NCBI GenBank assembly: GCA_014377425.1
Contig: JACMPQ010000049.1
Coordinates: 27,262 to 91,261 of the forward strand
DNA from: Microbacteriaceae bacterium
GTDB taxonomy: Bacteria; Actinomycetota; Actinomycetes; Actinomycetales; Microbacteriaceae
Direction: 5' to 3'
Length of the DNA stretch: 64,000 nt
Shown: in pieces, positions 53,605-61,686 of the stretch
How the letters are laid out: the number at the start of each line of letters is the position of its first letter
Position numbering within the stretch: the first letter of the stretch is position 1
Translations under genes and position numbers: made by a program
The notes under the pieces: generated by a model
Seen by the model: only the letters and a program-made list of their open reading frames with translations
Databases searched by the model: none
Told to the model about the DNA's origin: nothing

Positions 53605-54368
53605 CTGAGTCAGAGCTGACCGAGACCTATGCCCAGACGGTACAGCGGCTGGCGTCCGCCCAAAAGGGTGCCGCACGCGGAGCGCCAGCGTATTCAATTT
53701 ATGTGAATCGGCGCCTCGGACGATATCTGGCAGCGGCCTGTTTTCGCGCCAGGCTTACACCCAACGCCGTTACCGCGATCAGCGCGGTTTTCACCTTTCT
53801 GGGCATAGCGCTCATTGCCCTCGTTGCACCCAGCTGGTGGGCCGGAACCACGATCGCACTGCTCTTGGCAACCGGATACGCCTTCGACTCGGCGGACGGT
53901 CAGGTTGCTCGATTGCGCGGAGGTGGAAGCGTTGCCGGGGAATGGCTTGACCACGTCGTTGATTGCGTCAAGGTCACCTGTCTACACCTCGCCGTTTTGA
54001 TTAGTTTCTTTCGTTTCAGAGATTTCTCCGACCCAGCTTTCCTCTTGGTGCCAATGGGATACACGGTCGTTGCGGTGACGGTCTTCTTCGCTTTGATCCT
54101 CAACGACCAATTGAAGACCGGTCAATTGAAGACCGGTCGCGATGTCGTGGCCGAAATTTCTCTCTCGGAAGTGTCACCCAGGCCGAGCACCCTGAGGCGT
54201 TCGCTTTTGGTGCTTCCCACCGACTATGGAGTTCTGTGTCTTATTTTCTTCACCCTGGGGTGTCCTCCGATTTTCTTCACGCTGTATTCGGTGATGTTTG
54301 CTCTCAATACCGTTCACCTCGTGTTGGCGCTTCGGAAGTGGTTTCGCGACATGGTCGCGCTCAACTGA
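53601..54368 (+). CDS. CDP-alcohol phosphotransferase-family membrane protein in polymer locus
   Basis: Integral membrane enzyme, 255 residues, GTG start coupled (ATG-free 4-base overlap) to the preceding glycosyltransferase. The full catalytic motif is present: Asp96, Asp99-Gly100, Ala103-Arg104, Gly113, Asp117, Asp121. About six hydrophobic segments occur, and the sequence before them (YSIYVNRRLGRYLAAACFRARLTPNAVTAIS region) resembles enzymes that use CDP-inositol-like donors. A perfect 15-bp tandem duplication (54108-54137) gives QLKTGQLKTG in a loop. Its presence in a glycan locus suggests a phosphodiester-linked alcohol on the polymer or on a lipid anchor; the substrate is not known. Confidence 0.85.
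   Translation: MTESELTETYAQTVQRLASAQKGAARGAPAYSIYVNRRLGRYLAAACFRARLTPNAVTAISAVFTFLGIALIALVAPSWWAGTTIALLLATGYAFDSADGQVARLRGGGSVAGEWLDHVVDCVKVTCLHLAVLISFFRFRDFSDPAFLLVPMGYTVVAVTVFFALILNDQLKTGQLKTGRDVVAEISLSEVSPRPSTLRRSLLVLPTDYGVLCLIFFTLGCPPIFFTLYSVMFALNTVHLVLALRKWFRDMVALN
54108..54137 (+). repeat. Perfect 15-bp tandem duplication
   Basis: Two identical copies of CAATTGAAGACCGGT back to back, in frame, duplicating the pentapeptide QLKTG in a loop of the CDP-alcohol phosphotransferase-like protein. Identity suggests a recent event. Confidence 0.95.
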
Positions 54369-54529
54369 GCCAGTCGCCATGACGGGAAAGTTGAAGCAAT
54401 CTGTTGAACCGCCCAGCACGAACCACCACTGAAAAGAATTTTTAAACTTCGTACGTACCCCAAAACCCGCACCAGAATTTGAACCCGAAACAGAACTGAC
54501 AACGAAGACCTATGAGGGATCCGATCGTG

Positions 54530-55228
54530 ATGTCCGAAGTTGAACCAGATATCGGTAACCGCCGGGCGCGCGTGGTGGCACTCGCCGTCGCAACGGCGCT
54601 GGCGACTGCCTTGGTGGCCGGCATCGTAATTTCCAACCGCTCGGCTTCCGGCGGGTCTGCCGTTTCCCCTGCCCAAAGCGCATCTGCATCCCCCTCCGCC
54701 CTGCTGCCGCTGGTCTCCAGCCCGAGCGTGACCCCAAGTGCATCTTTAGTGCCGGACCTTCCGTCAGCCGCTGCGCCGAACAGCACGGTCGCACGCCCTC
54801 CTAAAATCGACCCACTGACGAAAAAACCGATGGTCTTGACACCCGTCGGTGAGCGAGCGGCGGTCATCGCCGGGGTGACTGCCACGGTGAGCCAATTGAC
54901 AGCGGTCACCGGCGAGGCGCGTTCTCCCGGTGATATTGCTGGACCCTCGGTGCACCTCGTACTCACCATCGCCAACAGCACCAGGGCCGCTATTTCGTTA
55001 TCTTCCGCCGTCGTCAACCTGTTTTACGGCGACTCAATGACCCCAGCTTCCAGCCTTCCCGGACCGGATGTTTTCGCGTTACCAGAGGCTCTCGGCGCCG
55101 GTCAATCGACCACGGCCCAACTGGTGTTCTCCGTTCCCCCGACGGAGCGGAAGAACTTGACGATCAGCCTTGACTACTCAGTCGAGGCACCACTCATCGC
55201 GTTTGTCGGACCCGGCCCCGCCGCGTGA
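54530..55228 (+). CDS. Membrane-anchored extracellular protein of unknown function (DUF4352-like fold)
   Basis: Not recognised by family name with certainty. GAGGG precedes the ATG at 54530 by 11 bases, giving 232 residues; an ATG at 54512 is also in frame. A short cytoplasmic start, one hydrophobic helix (about 14-36), a Ser/Ala/Pro-rich linker (about 38-95), then a compact beta-rich domain (from about 105: VGERAAVIAGVTATVSQL, HLVLTIANSTRAAISLSSAVVNLFYGD, FSVPPTERKNLTISLDYS). The pattern matches immunoglobulin-like DUF4352/telomeric-repeat-type extracellular domains. It lies directly upstream of the large LamG/PKD protein and inside the polymer locus, which suggests a surface partner. Confidence 0.75.
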   Translation: MSEVEPDIGNRRARVVALAVATALATALVAGIVISNRSASGGSAVSPAQSASASPSALLPLVSSPSVTPSASLVPDLPSAAAPNSTVARPPKIDPLTKKPMVLTPVGERAAVIAGVTATVSQLTAVTGEARSPGDIAGPSVHLVLTIANSTRAAISLSSAVVNLFYGDSMTPASSLPGPDVFALPEALGAGQSTTAQLVFSVPPTERKNLTISLDYSVEAPLIAFVGPGPAA

Positions 55229-55354
55229 TGCAACCGCCACGGAGGACGCTCGACGTACGGTAAATCGAACTCGGAACCGCTAACCCACCCCACCCCGCAA
55301 TCGGAACTCCCCGAACCGAGCGCACCCACCCGAATAACGAAATTAGGTAACATT

Positions 55355-58300
55355 ATGGGCTTTACCCACCCGTTCAGAATTAGGCCTTTGGCAATGGCAG
55401 TCGTGGCGGCGGTGACCGCCTCCCTCCTTCTCACCGTTGGCGTCTCTCCCGCCCTCGCCGACACATCACCGGATGTGGGGACGCCAGCGACCGTCTCGAC
55501 CGATCTCTTGCCGACCCCCCAAATCGACGGTGTCGTTTGGTCTCAGGTCATTGTGGGCAACACCGTTTACGTCGGCGGATCATTCACTACCGCCCGGCCG
55601 GCGGGAGCCGCCGCGGGGATCAGTACCGTTGCTCGCACCAACCTGTTGGCCTATGACATCACGACTGGCGTTCTGAATGCTGCCTTCGCCCCCAGCCTCA
55701 ACGGGCAGGTACGATCGGTCGCTGCCTCGCCGGATGGAACCCGACTGTACATCGGTGGTGAGTTCACCACCGTGAACGGCATCGCCCGCTCACGCATTGC
55801 GGCCTTCGACCTGCCCTCGGGGGGCCTCGTTTCCACCTTTCGCCCGATAGCCAACACTCGGGTTTCATCGGTGGTGGCCTCGAATAGCACCGTCTACTTT
55901 GGGGGTTTCTTTTCGACAGTCGACTCCATTGCCCGAACCTCGGTCGCGGCAGTTGCGGCATCCGACGGCCGCCTTCTGCCGTTCGCCCCACAGCTCACCG
56001 GTGGCAATGTTTCAGCACTCACTCTCTCGCCAGATCTGGCGAAACTCATCATCGGCGGCAGCTTTGTAACCGCCAATGGTTCGAGTAATCCCGGATACGG
56101 GCTCGCCGCGGTTGATGCCGTCGCCGGTACTAATCAGCCCTGGGCGATTAACTCAGTAATTCGAAACGGAGGACCACAGGCCGCAATCACGAGCCTCTCC
56201 TCGGATCAGGACAGCGTTTACGGCACCGGATACGTCTTCGGCAGCGGCGGGAACTTTGAAGGAACCTTCCGTGCAAGTTGGGCCGATGGCAGCATCCAAT
56301 GGATCGAGGATTGCCACGGAGACACCTACTCAGTGGTTCCCGTCGGCAACGTGATTTACGACGTGGGGCACGCGCATGACTGCAGCAACGTCGGCGGATT
56401 TCCACAAACCAACCCCTGGTCCTATCAACGGGGGATGGCCTGGACCAAAGATGCACGCACCACGATCACGCGCCAAAACGGCGGCAGCTATTACAACTTC
56501 GAGGGCAACCCGGCACCGGCGTTTTTAACCTGGTGGCCGGAAATCAACACCGGAAAATTCACCGGGCAAGGCCAGGGTGCGTGGAGCATCGCAGCGAACG
56601 CAAACTACGTGGTCCTCGGCGGGGAGTTCACTGCAATCAATAATAAGCCGCAGCAGGGCCTCGTTCGTTACGCCGTGAAGTCGTTGGCACCAAACAAAGA
56701 TGGCCCCCGGTTGAGCGGCACCAATTACCAGGTGAACGCATTATCAGTCACCACCGGAACAGCGCGAGTGAGCTGGCTGGCTAACTACGACCGCGACAAC
56801 CAGACGCTCAAGTACGAACTCATCCGAAATGGAAACACCGCCGCGCCGATCTATACGACGACCGCAAAATCCAACGTGTGGTTTGATCGGCCACAGCTCG
56901 GCTTCATCGATAGTGGACTAGTGGCGGGCCAGAGTTACAACTATCGAGTGCGAGTGACCGACCCGAACGGAAACCTTGTTCAGGGAACGGACGTTCCAGT
57001 GACTGTGACGGCTGCGGCGCCGAGCAACTACGAAGCCAGCGTGCTCAACGACTCACCAAAGGATTACTACCGCCTCGGCGAATCATCCGGTAGCACCGTC
57101 TATAACTACGCCGGCTTCGGTGACGCCACCGCAAACGCCACCGTCGTTCGTGGGGCAACCGGAGCACCCCTCTCAGACTCGGATGCCGCATCGACATTTA
57201 ACGGAACCGACTCGTTTGCCGTAACGGCCTCCCCCCTTGCCGGGCCGAACACGTTCTCCGTGGAGGCCTGGTTCCAAACCACCAGCACCGCGGGGGGCAA
57301 GATTGTGGGCTTTGGAGATCGCAATACCGGCGTTTCTGGAAACTATGATCGCCACGTTTATATGGATGCCAGCGGAAGCGTGCTCTTCGGGGTCTACCCC
57401 GGAACGACGCGGATCGTGAAAAGTGCGTCGAGCTATAACGACGGGAAGTGGCATCAGGTGGTCGCCAACCTGAGCCCGACGGGAATGCAGCTGTACGTTG
57501 ACGGTCTCATCGTGGGACAGCGCTCCGACACCACCTTCGGGCAGGCCTATTCGGGCTATTGGCGGATCGGTGGAGACACCAGCTGGTCGGGTAACGACTA
57601 TTTCGCCGGAAACATCGACGAGGTAGCGATCTACGACGCGCCGCTGAACTCAACGCAGATCAACGCGCACTACGTGGCATCCGGTCGGCCGTCCCAGCAG
57701 CCGACCGCTCCCACCGACTCCTATGGCGCTGCCGTGTTCAAGGCCACACCCGAGTTGTATTGGCGACTCGGTGAGAGCTCGGGCACCACCGTTCGGGACT
57801 CCGGGCCGGCAAATAATCCGGGCCGGTACAGCGGCGGGGTCACCTTGGGTGCTCCCGGAACAATCTCCGGTACTACCAACACGGCCGCATCCTTCAACGG
57901 CGTTGATGCTCTGGCAGCGAGCGTGAACTCGGTTGTTGACCCGGAACTGTATTCCCTGGAGCTCTGGTTCAAAAGCACCTCGACTACAGGTGGGAAGCTC
58001 ATCGGGTTTGGCAACGCTAATACCGGAACCTCGGGAAACTACGATCGGCACGTTTACCTGCAAAACAACGGGCAACTGGTCTTCGGCACCTACACGGGTC
58101 AAACCAACACGATCGTTTCTCCTGCTAGCTACACCGATGGTGCCTGGCACTATGTCGTCGCCTCGCAATCCGGAGACGGGCTGAAAATGTTCGTTGATGG
58201 CGCCCTGATCGGCACCAACCCAACGACCCGAGCGCAGGTGTACACGGGATATTGGCGCGTCGGTGGAGACACGACCTGGGGATCCACCAGCGCTTACGTG

Positions 58301-59527
58301 AACTCCACCATTGATGAGGTGGCGGTGTACGACACGGCCCTTTCGGCTGCGGATATTTCGTCGCACTACAGCTTAGGCAAGGGTACGGCCGCACACACAC
58401 CGCCGGTCGCCGCATTCACGGCGACCACGAGTGACCTGAATGTAGCCGCTGACGCCTCGTCGTCGGCTGCCGCGAGTGGAACAATTGTGGCGAGAGACTG
58501 GAGCTTCGGCGACGGCTCAAGCGCAACAGGGACCACTGTTTCACATGCCTACGCGACCGCGGGGACCTACTCGGTGACCCTAACCGTGACGGATGATGCG
58601 GGCGCAAAGTCATCCACCAGCAAGTCGATTACGGTGACGGCGGCAAATCTACCTCCGACCGCCGCATTCACGTTGACCAGTACCGGCCTCAGCGTGAGTG
58701 TGGATGGTTCATCCTCGAGCGATCCCGACGGCACGGTCGTCGCCTACTCCTGGAATTTCGGTGACGGGTCAACCGCGACCACCGCAATGGCGACCCACAG
58801 CTATGCAGCTGCGGGAAGCTACCCGGTAAGTCTTACCGTGACCGACAATCGAGGTGCAACCAACAGCGCTTCCCAGACAGTCTCCGTTACTGGGACTGCG
58901 CCGCTCGCCGCGGACGCCTTTGCTCGCACAGCCTCGTCTGGCCTCGGATCGGCGGATGTCGGCGGACCGTGGTCGACCTCGGGCTCCCTCGCGAACTACT
59001 CCGTCACGGGCGGTTCCGCACTCCTCAGGGTTACTGCCGCGGGTGCATCATCGGCCGCATACCTGACGGCAGTTTCCTCCACAGATACCGATGTGCAGGT
59101 GACGATGGCGCTGCAGCAGGCGTCGACTGGCTCCGGCGTCTACACCTCGATTTACGGCCGACTGCTGAGCGCGATAAATTATCAAACTAGGGTGCGCATT
59201 TTGCCGACCGGTGTGGTCTATTTGCAGCTGTTGGGCAATGGGGTAAATCTGCAAAGCGTTCTGGTGCCGGGTCTGAGCTACGCGACCCTCGACAAATTAC
59301 AGGTTCGCACCCAGGTCTTCGGAACGAATCCCACCACTCTGCGCGCAAAGATCTGGCGTCTCGGTGATGCAGAGCCGACCACCTGGCTCGCCAGCGTCAC
59401 CGACACCACGGCCGGTTTGCAACAGCCTGGAGCCGTAGGATTTGCCGTCTATTTAGGAGGATCCTCCACTACGGTTCCGGTGACCGTCGCGTTTAGTAAC
59501 CTTTCGGCGACAGTGCCCGTCCGATGA
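55355..59527 (+). CDS. Large secreted protein: beta-propeller, Fn3-like, two LamG and two PKD domains
   Basis: Extracellular multidomain protein, 1390 residues. A Sec signal ends near ALADTS (35/36). Residues about 50-445 form repeated WD/delta-60-like blades (VGGSFTT, IGGEFTTVNGIARS, IGGSFVTANGSS, LGGEFTAINNKPQ). An Fn3-like unit (about 450-555) and two LamG/concanavalin domains (about 565-770 and 790-1000, each with YRLGESSG/YWRLGESSG and FSVEAWF/YSLELWF) follow. Two PKD domains (about 1010-1098, 1100-1185) have WSFGDGSS and WNFGDGST. A 200-residue C-terminal beta domain follows. There is no LPXTG or S-layer anchor. It may bind or shape the polymer made by the surrounding genes. No catalytic residues are recognised. 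Confidence 0.9.
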   Translation: MGFTHPFRIRPLAMAVVAAVTASLLLTVGVSPALADTSPDVGTPATVSTDLLPTPQIDGVVWSQVIVGNTVYVGGSFTTARPAGAAAGISTVARTNLLAYDITTGVLNAAFAPSLNGQVRSVAASPDGTRLYIGGEFTTVNGIARSRIAAFDLPSGGLVSTFRPIANTRVSSVVASNSTVYFGGFFSTVDSIARTSVAAVAASDGRLLPFAPQLTGGNVSALTLSPDLAKLIIGGSFVTANGSSNPGYGLAAVDAVAGTNQPWAINSVIRNGGPQAAITSLSSDQDSVYGTGYVFGSGGNFEGTFRASWADGSIQWIEDCHGDTYSVVPVGNVIYDVGHAHDCSNVGGFPQTNPWSYQRGMAWTKDARTTITRQNGGSYYNFEGNPAPAFLTWWPEINTGKFTGQGQGAWSIAANANYVVLGGEFTAINNKPQQGLVRYAVKSLAPNKDGPRLSGTNYQVNALSVTTGTARVSWLANYDRDNQTLKYELIRNGNTAAPIYTTTAKSNVWFDRPQLGFIDSGLVAGQSYNYRVRVTDPNGNLVQGTDVPVTVTAAAPSNYEASVLNDSPKDYYRLGESSGSTVYNYAGFGDATANATVVRGATGAPLSDSDAASTFNGTDSFAVTASPLAGPNTFSVEAWFQTTSTAGGKIVGFGDRNTGVSGNYDRHVYMDASGSVLFGVYPGTTRIVKSASSYNDGKWHQVVANLSPTGMQLYVDGLIVGQRSDTTFGQAYSGYWRIGGDTSWSGNDYFAGNIDEVAIYDAPLNSTQINAHYVASGRPSQQPTAPTDSYGAAVFKATPELYWRLGESSGTTVRDSGPANNPGRYSGGVTLGAPGTISGTTNTAASFNGVDALAASVNSVVDPELYSLELWFKSTSTTGGKLIGFGNANTGTSGNYDRHVYLQNNGQLVFGTYTGQTNTIVSPASYTDGAWHYVVASQSGDGLKMFVDGALIGTNPTTRAQVYTGYWRVGGDTTWGSTSAYVNSTIDEVAVYDTALSAADISSHYSLGKGTAAHTPPVAAFTATTSDLNVAADASSSAAASGTIVARDWSFGDGSSATGTTVSHAYATAGTYSVTLTVTDDAGAKSSTSKSITVTAANLPPTAAFTLTSTGLSVSVDGSSSSDPDGTVVAYSWNFGDGSTATTAMATHSYAAAGSYPVSLTVTDNRGATNSASQTVSVTGTAPLAADAFARTASSGLGSADVGGPWSTSGSLANYSVTGGSALLRVTAAGASSAAYLTAVSSTDTDVQVTMALQQASTGSGVYTSIYGRLLSAINYQTRVRILPTGVVYLQLLGNGVNLQSVLVPGLSYATLDKLQVRTQVFGTNPTTLRAKIWRLGDAEPTTWLASVTDTTAGLQQPGAVGFAVYLGGSSTTVPVTVAFSNLSATVPVR

Positions 59528-59576
59528 CCGCGGGCGGCGCGCCAGGTCGGGGCACCGCGGATCCCGGTAGTGCCCC

Positions 59577-60737
59577 GTGGTGATCGGCCGCCGGAAAGAT
59601 GGGGCGCGGGCCACCGTGTTGGTGGCCCACCTCGGTTCTGAGCTTTACGGTTCCGACCGGGTGCTGTTGGAAAGCGTTGTCGGCTTAGTCGGCGGAGGAA
59701 ATCGAGTGGTGGTCGCCCTCCCCTCCGCCGGACCGCTCGTTGCTGCGCTGACCACTAGCGGGGCGAGAGTGGTGATTTGCCCGACCCCGGTGTTGCGTCG
59801 AAGCGTGCTTCGACCACGCGGCATGGTCCGACTGTTGGCTGATACGGCGCGCGGGCTCGTTGCGGGCGCGCGGCTGATTCGCAGCATCCAAGCAGACGTG
59901 ATCTATGTCAACACCGTCACGATTCCGCACTGGGTGTTGCTTGCTCGGATATACCGAGTACCCGTGGTTGTGCATGTCCACGAGGCAGAAGAGTCGCTCT
60001 CGAAGCTGGGACAACAGATTTTGACTTTCCCCCTGTTATTCGCCACTCGCGTCGTGAGCAACAGCAACTACACGGTGGCCGTGCTCGCCGCGGCCCACCA
60101 TCGGCTTTCCCGCTCCACGGTTATTTACAACGGAATCCCTGGTCCGGAAGAGGTGACCCCGTCGCGGGCCTCCCTCGATTCCACGCTGCACCTGCTCTAT
60201 ATCGGTCGGCTTTCACCGCGAAAAGGCCTGGATTGCGTTCTCGACGCCATGGTTGAACTAAAACGGCGTGGGGTGTCGTGCACGCTAGCGCTCGTCGGAG
60301 CGGTATTTCCCGGATACGAATGGTACGAACAGCAACTTCGTGCGCAAGTCACCGCTCTCGGTTTGTACGAACAGGTATCCTTCGAGGGTTTTCGCGCCAC
60401 TATTTGGGCCGATCTCGCCGCAGCCGATGCCGTGGTGGTTCCGTCGCCCAATGAATCGTTCGGAAACATCGCCGTCGAAGCGATCTTGGGTGGACGGCCG
60501 GTCATCACCAGCAACGCTCCGGGACTCGCCGAGGCCACAGCGGGTTACCAAATCGCGCAGAATTTCCCGGTCGGCGATGTAGAAGCGCTCTGCCGGGCGC
60601 TGACCTGGGTAGTGGATGACTGGCCGCAAATCGCTGCCGCCGCTCACGCAGACATTGCGCTGGCACAGTCACGTCACTCCCCCACCGAATACCACCGTCA
60701 GGTACTGGAACTCGTGTCCGACATGGTGACGAAATGA
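59577..60737 (+). CDS. Glycosyltransferase family 4
   Basis: GT-B glycosyltransferase, 386 residues, GTG start at 59577. The N-terminal domain holds LVAHLGSELYGSDRVLLESVVGL and VYVNTVTIPHWVLLARIYRVPVVVHVHE. The C-terminal GT4 domain has LLYIGRLSPRKGLDCVLDAM, VSFEGFRATIWADLAAADAVVVPSPNESFGNIAVEAILGGRPVI, with the EX7E motif from Glu in NESFGNIAVEA. Likely adds a hexose to the lipid-linked oligosaccharide; the sugar is unknown. Overlaps the next gene by ATGA. Confidence 0.9.
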   Translation: MVIGRRKDGARATVLVAHLGSELYGSDRVLLESVVGLVGGGNRVVVALPSAGPLVAALTTSGARVVICPTPVLRRSVLRPRGMVRLLADTARGLVAGARLIRSIQADVIYVNTVTIPHWVLLARIYRVPVVVHVHEAEESLSKLGQQILTFPLLFATRVVSNSNYTVAVLAAAHHRLSRSTVIYNGIPGPEEVTPSRASLDSTLHLLYIGRLSPRKGLDCVLDAMVELKRRGVSCTLALVGAVFPGYEWYEQQLRAQVTALGLYEQVSFEGFRATIWADLAAADAVVVPSPNESFGNIAVEAILGGRPVITSNAPGLAEATAGYQIAQNFPVGDVEALCRALTWVVDDWPQIAAAAHADIALAQSRHSPTEYHRQVLELVSDMVTK

Positions 60738-61684
60738 GTACCCACGGCAAGATAATCACCCTCGCAGTACTCACCTATCGTCGCCCTGCGGATCTCGAGG
60801 CCCTCCTGCCGCTTTTGCTGGAACAGGCGACCAAGAATGTTCTCTCCGTGCAGATTCTCGTTGTGGATAATGATCCGGCGGCGAGCGCCCGATCTCAGGT
60901 CACCGGATTGGGCGAGCCCTCAGTACGCTACGTCCACGAGCCGGTGCCCGGAATCGCTGCAGCCCGCAACCGCGCACTCGATGAGAGCGCGGCATCCGAC
61001 GTTTTGATCTTCATCGACGATGACGAAAGACCGGTCGAAGGATGGCTGAGCTCGCTGCTGGCTGTGTACGACGCTACTCACCCCGCGGGAGTCGTGGGGC
61101 CGGTAATTTCGCGTTACCCGAACACCCCGGAACCGTGGATCACCGCGGGGCGATTTTTTGAACGGCGTAGGCTTCCGACGGGAACCGTGGTGGAGGTGGC
61201 TGCCACCAACAACTTACTGCTCGACCTCCATGTTGTGCGCTCAAGCAGGGTGCGGTTTGATGAGGCTTTCGGACTGACCGGCGGCTCGGACACCCTTTTC
61301 ACCCGGGAATTGAGCCGCGCGGGTCACCTACTCCTGTGGTGCGACGAAGCCATCGTTTACGACGAGGTACCGCTGGCACGGATGTCACGGGCTTGGGTGC
61401 TTCAACGCGCCTACCGCAGCGGGAACGGCTGGAGTCGCACCAGCCTCGCCCTTGCTGGATCTGACCGTGACCGGGCACTCTGTCGACTGAAGCTCACCGT
61501 GCGAAGTGCGCCTCGCATCGCGGCGGGAGCCATGCTCAGCAGTGCAGGATGGATAGTTCGTTCTGAAAAGGCCAACGCCCGCGGAAGGCGAACGCTCAGC
61601 CGTGGGCTGGGAATGTTTTCGGGGAGTTGGGGCCACGTCTACTCGGAATATCACCGCGACACCGATCTGAAAGTGGGGGAATAG
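60734..61684 (+). CDS. Glycosyltransferase family 2
   Basis: GT-A fold enzyme, 316 residues. The nucleotide-binding start is ITLAVLTYRRPADLEALLPLL, the acceptor region VPGIAAARNRALDES, the metal DXD-type motif IFIDDDERP, and a later GGSDTLFTRELSRAG for the catalytic base region, as in the rhamnosyl/galactosyl-type subgroup. A C-terminal region of about 100 residues has no membrane helix. The 4-base overlap upstream and 2-base gap downstream place it in one operon with the polymerase. Confidence 0.9.
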   Translation: MSTHGKIITLAVLTYRRPADLEALLPLLLEQATKNVLSVQILVVDNDPAASARSQVTGLGEPSVRYVHEPVPGIAAARNRALDESAASDVLIFIDDDERPVEGWLSSLLAVYDATHPAGVVGPVISRYPNTPEPWITAGRFFERRRLPTGTVVEVAATNNLLLDLHVVRSSRVRFDEAFGLTGGSDTLFTRELSRAGHLLLWCDEAIVYDEVPLARMSRAWVLQRAYRSGNGWSRTSLALAGSDRDRALCRLKLTVRSAPRIAAGAMLSSAGWIVRSEKANARGRRTLSRGLGMFSGSWGHVYSEYHRDTDLKVGE

Positions 61685-61686
61685 GC

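Noticed and set aside
54442..55017. Minus-strand open frame of 191 codons opposite the membrane-anchored protein
   Set aside because: The plus-strand reading has a ribosome-binding site, membrane helix and ordered domain and fits the operon; the minus reading has none of these.
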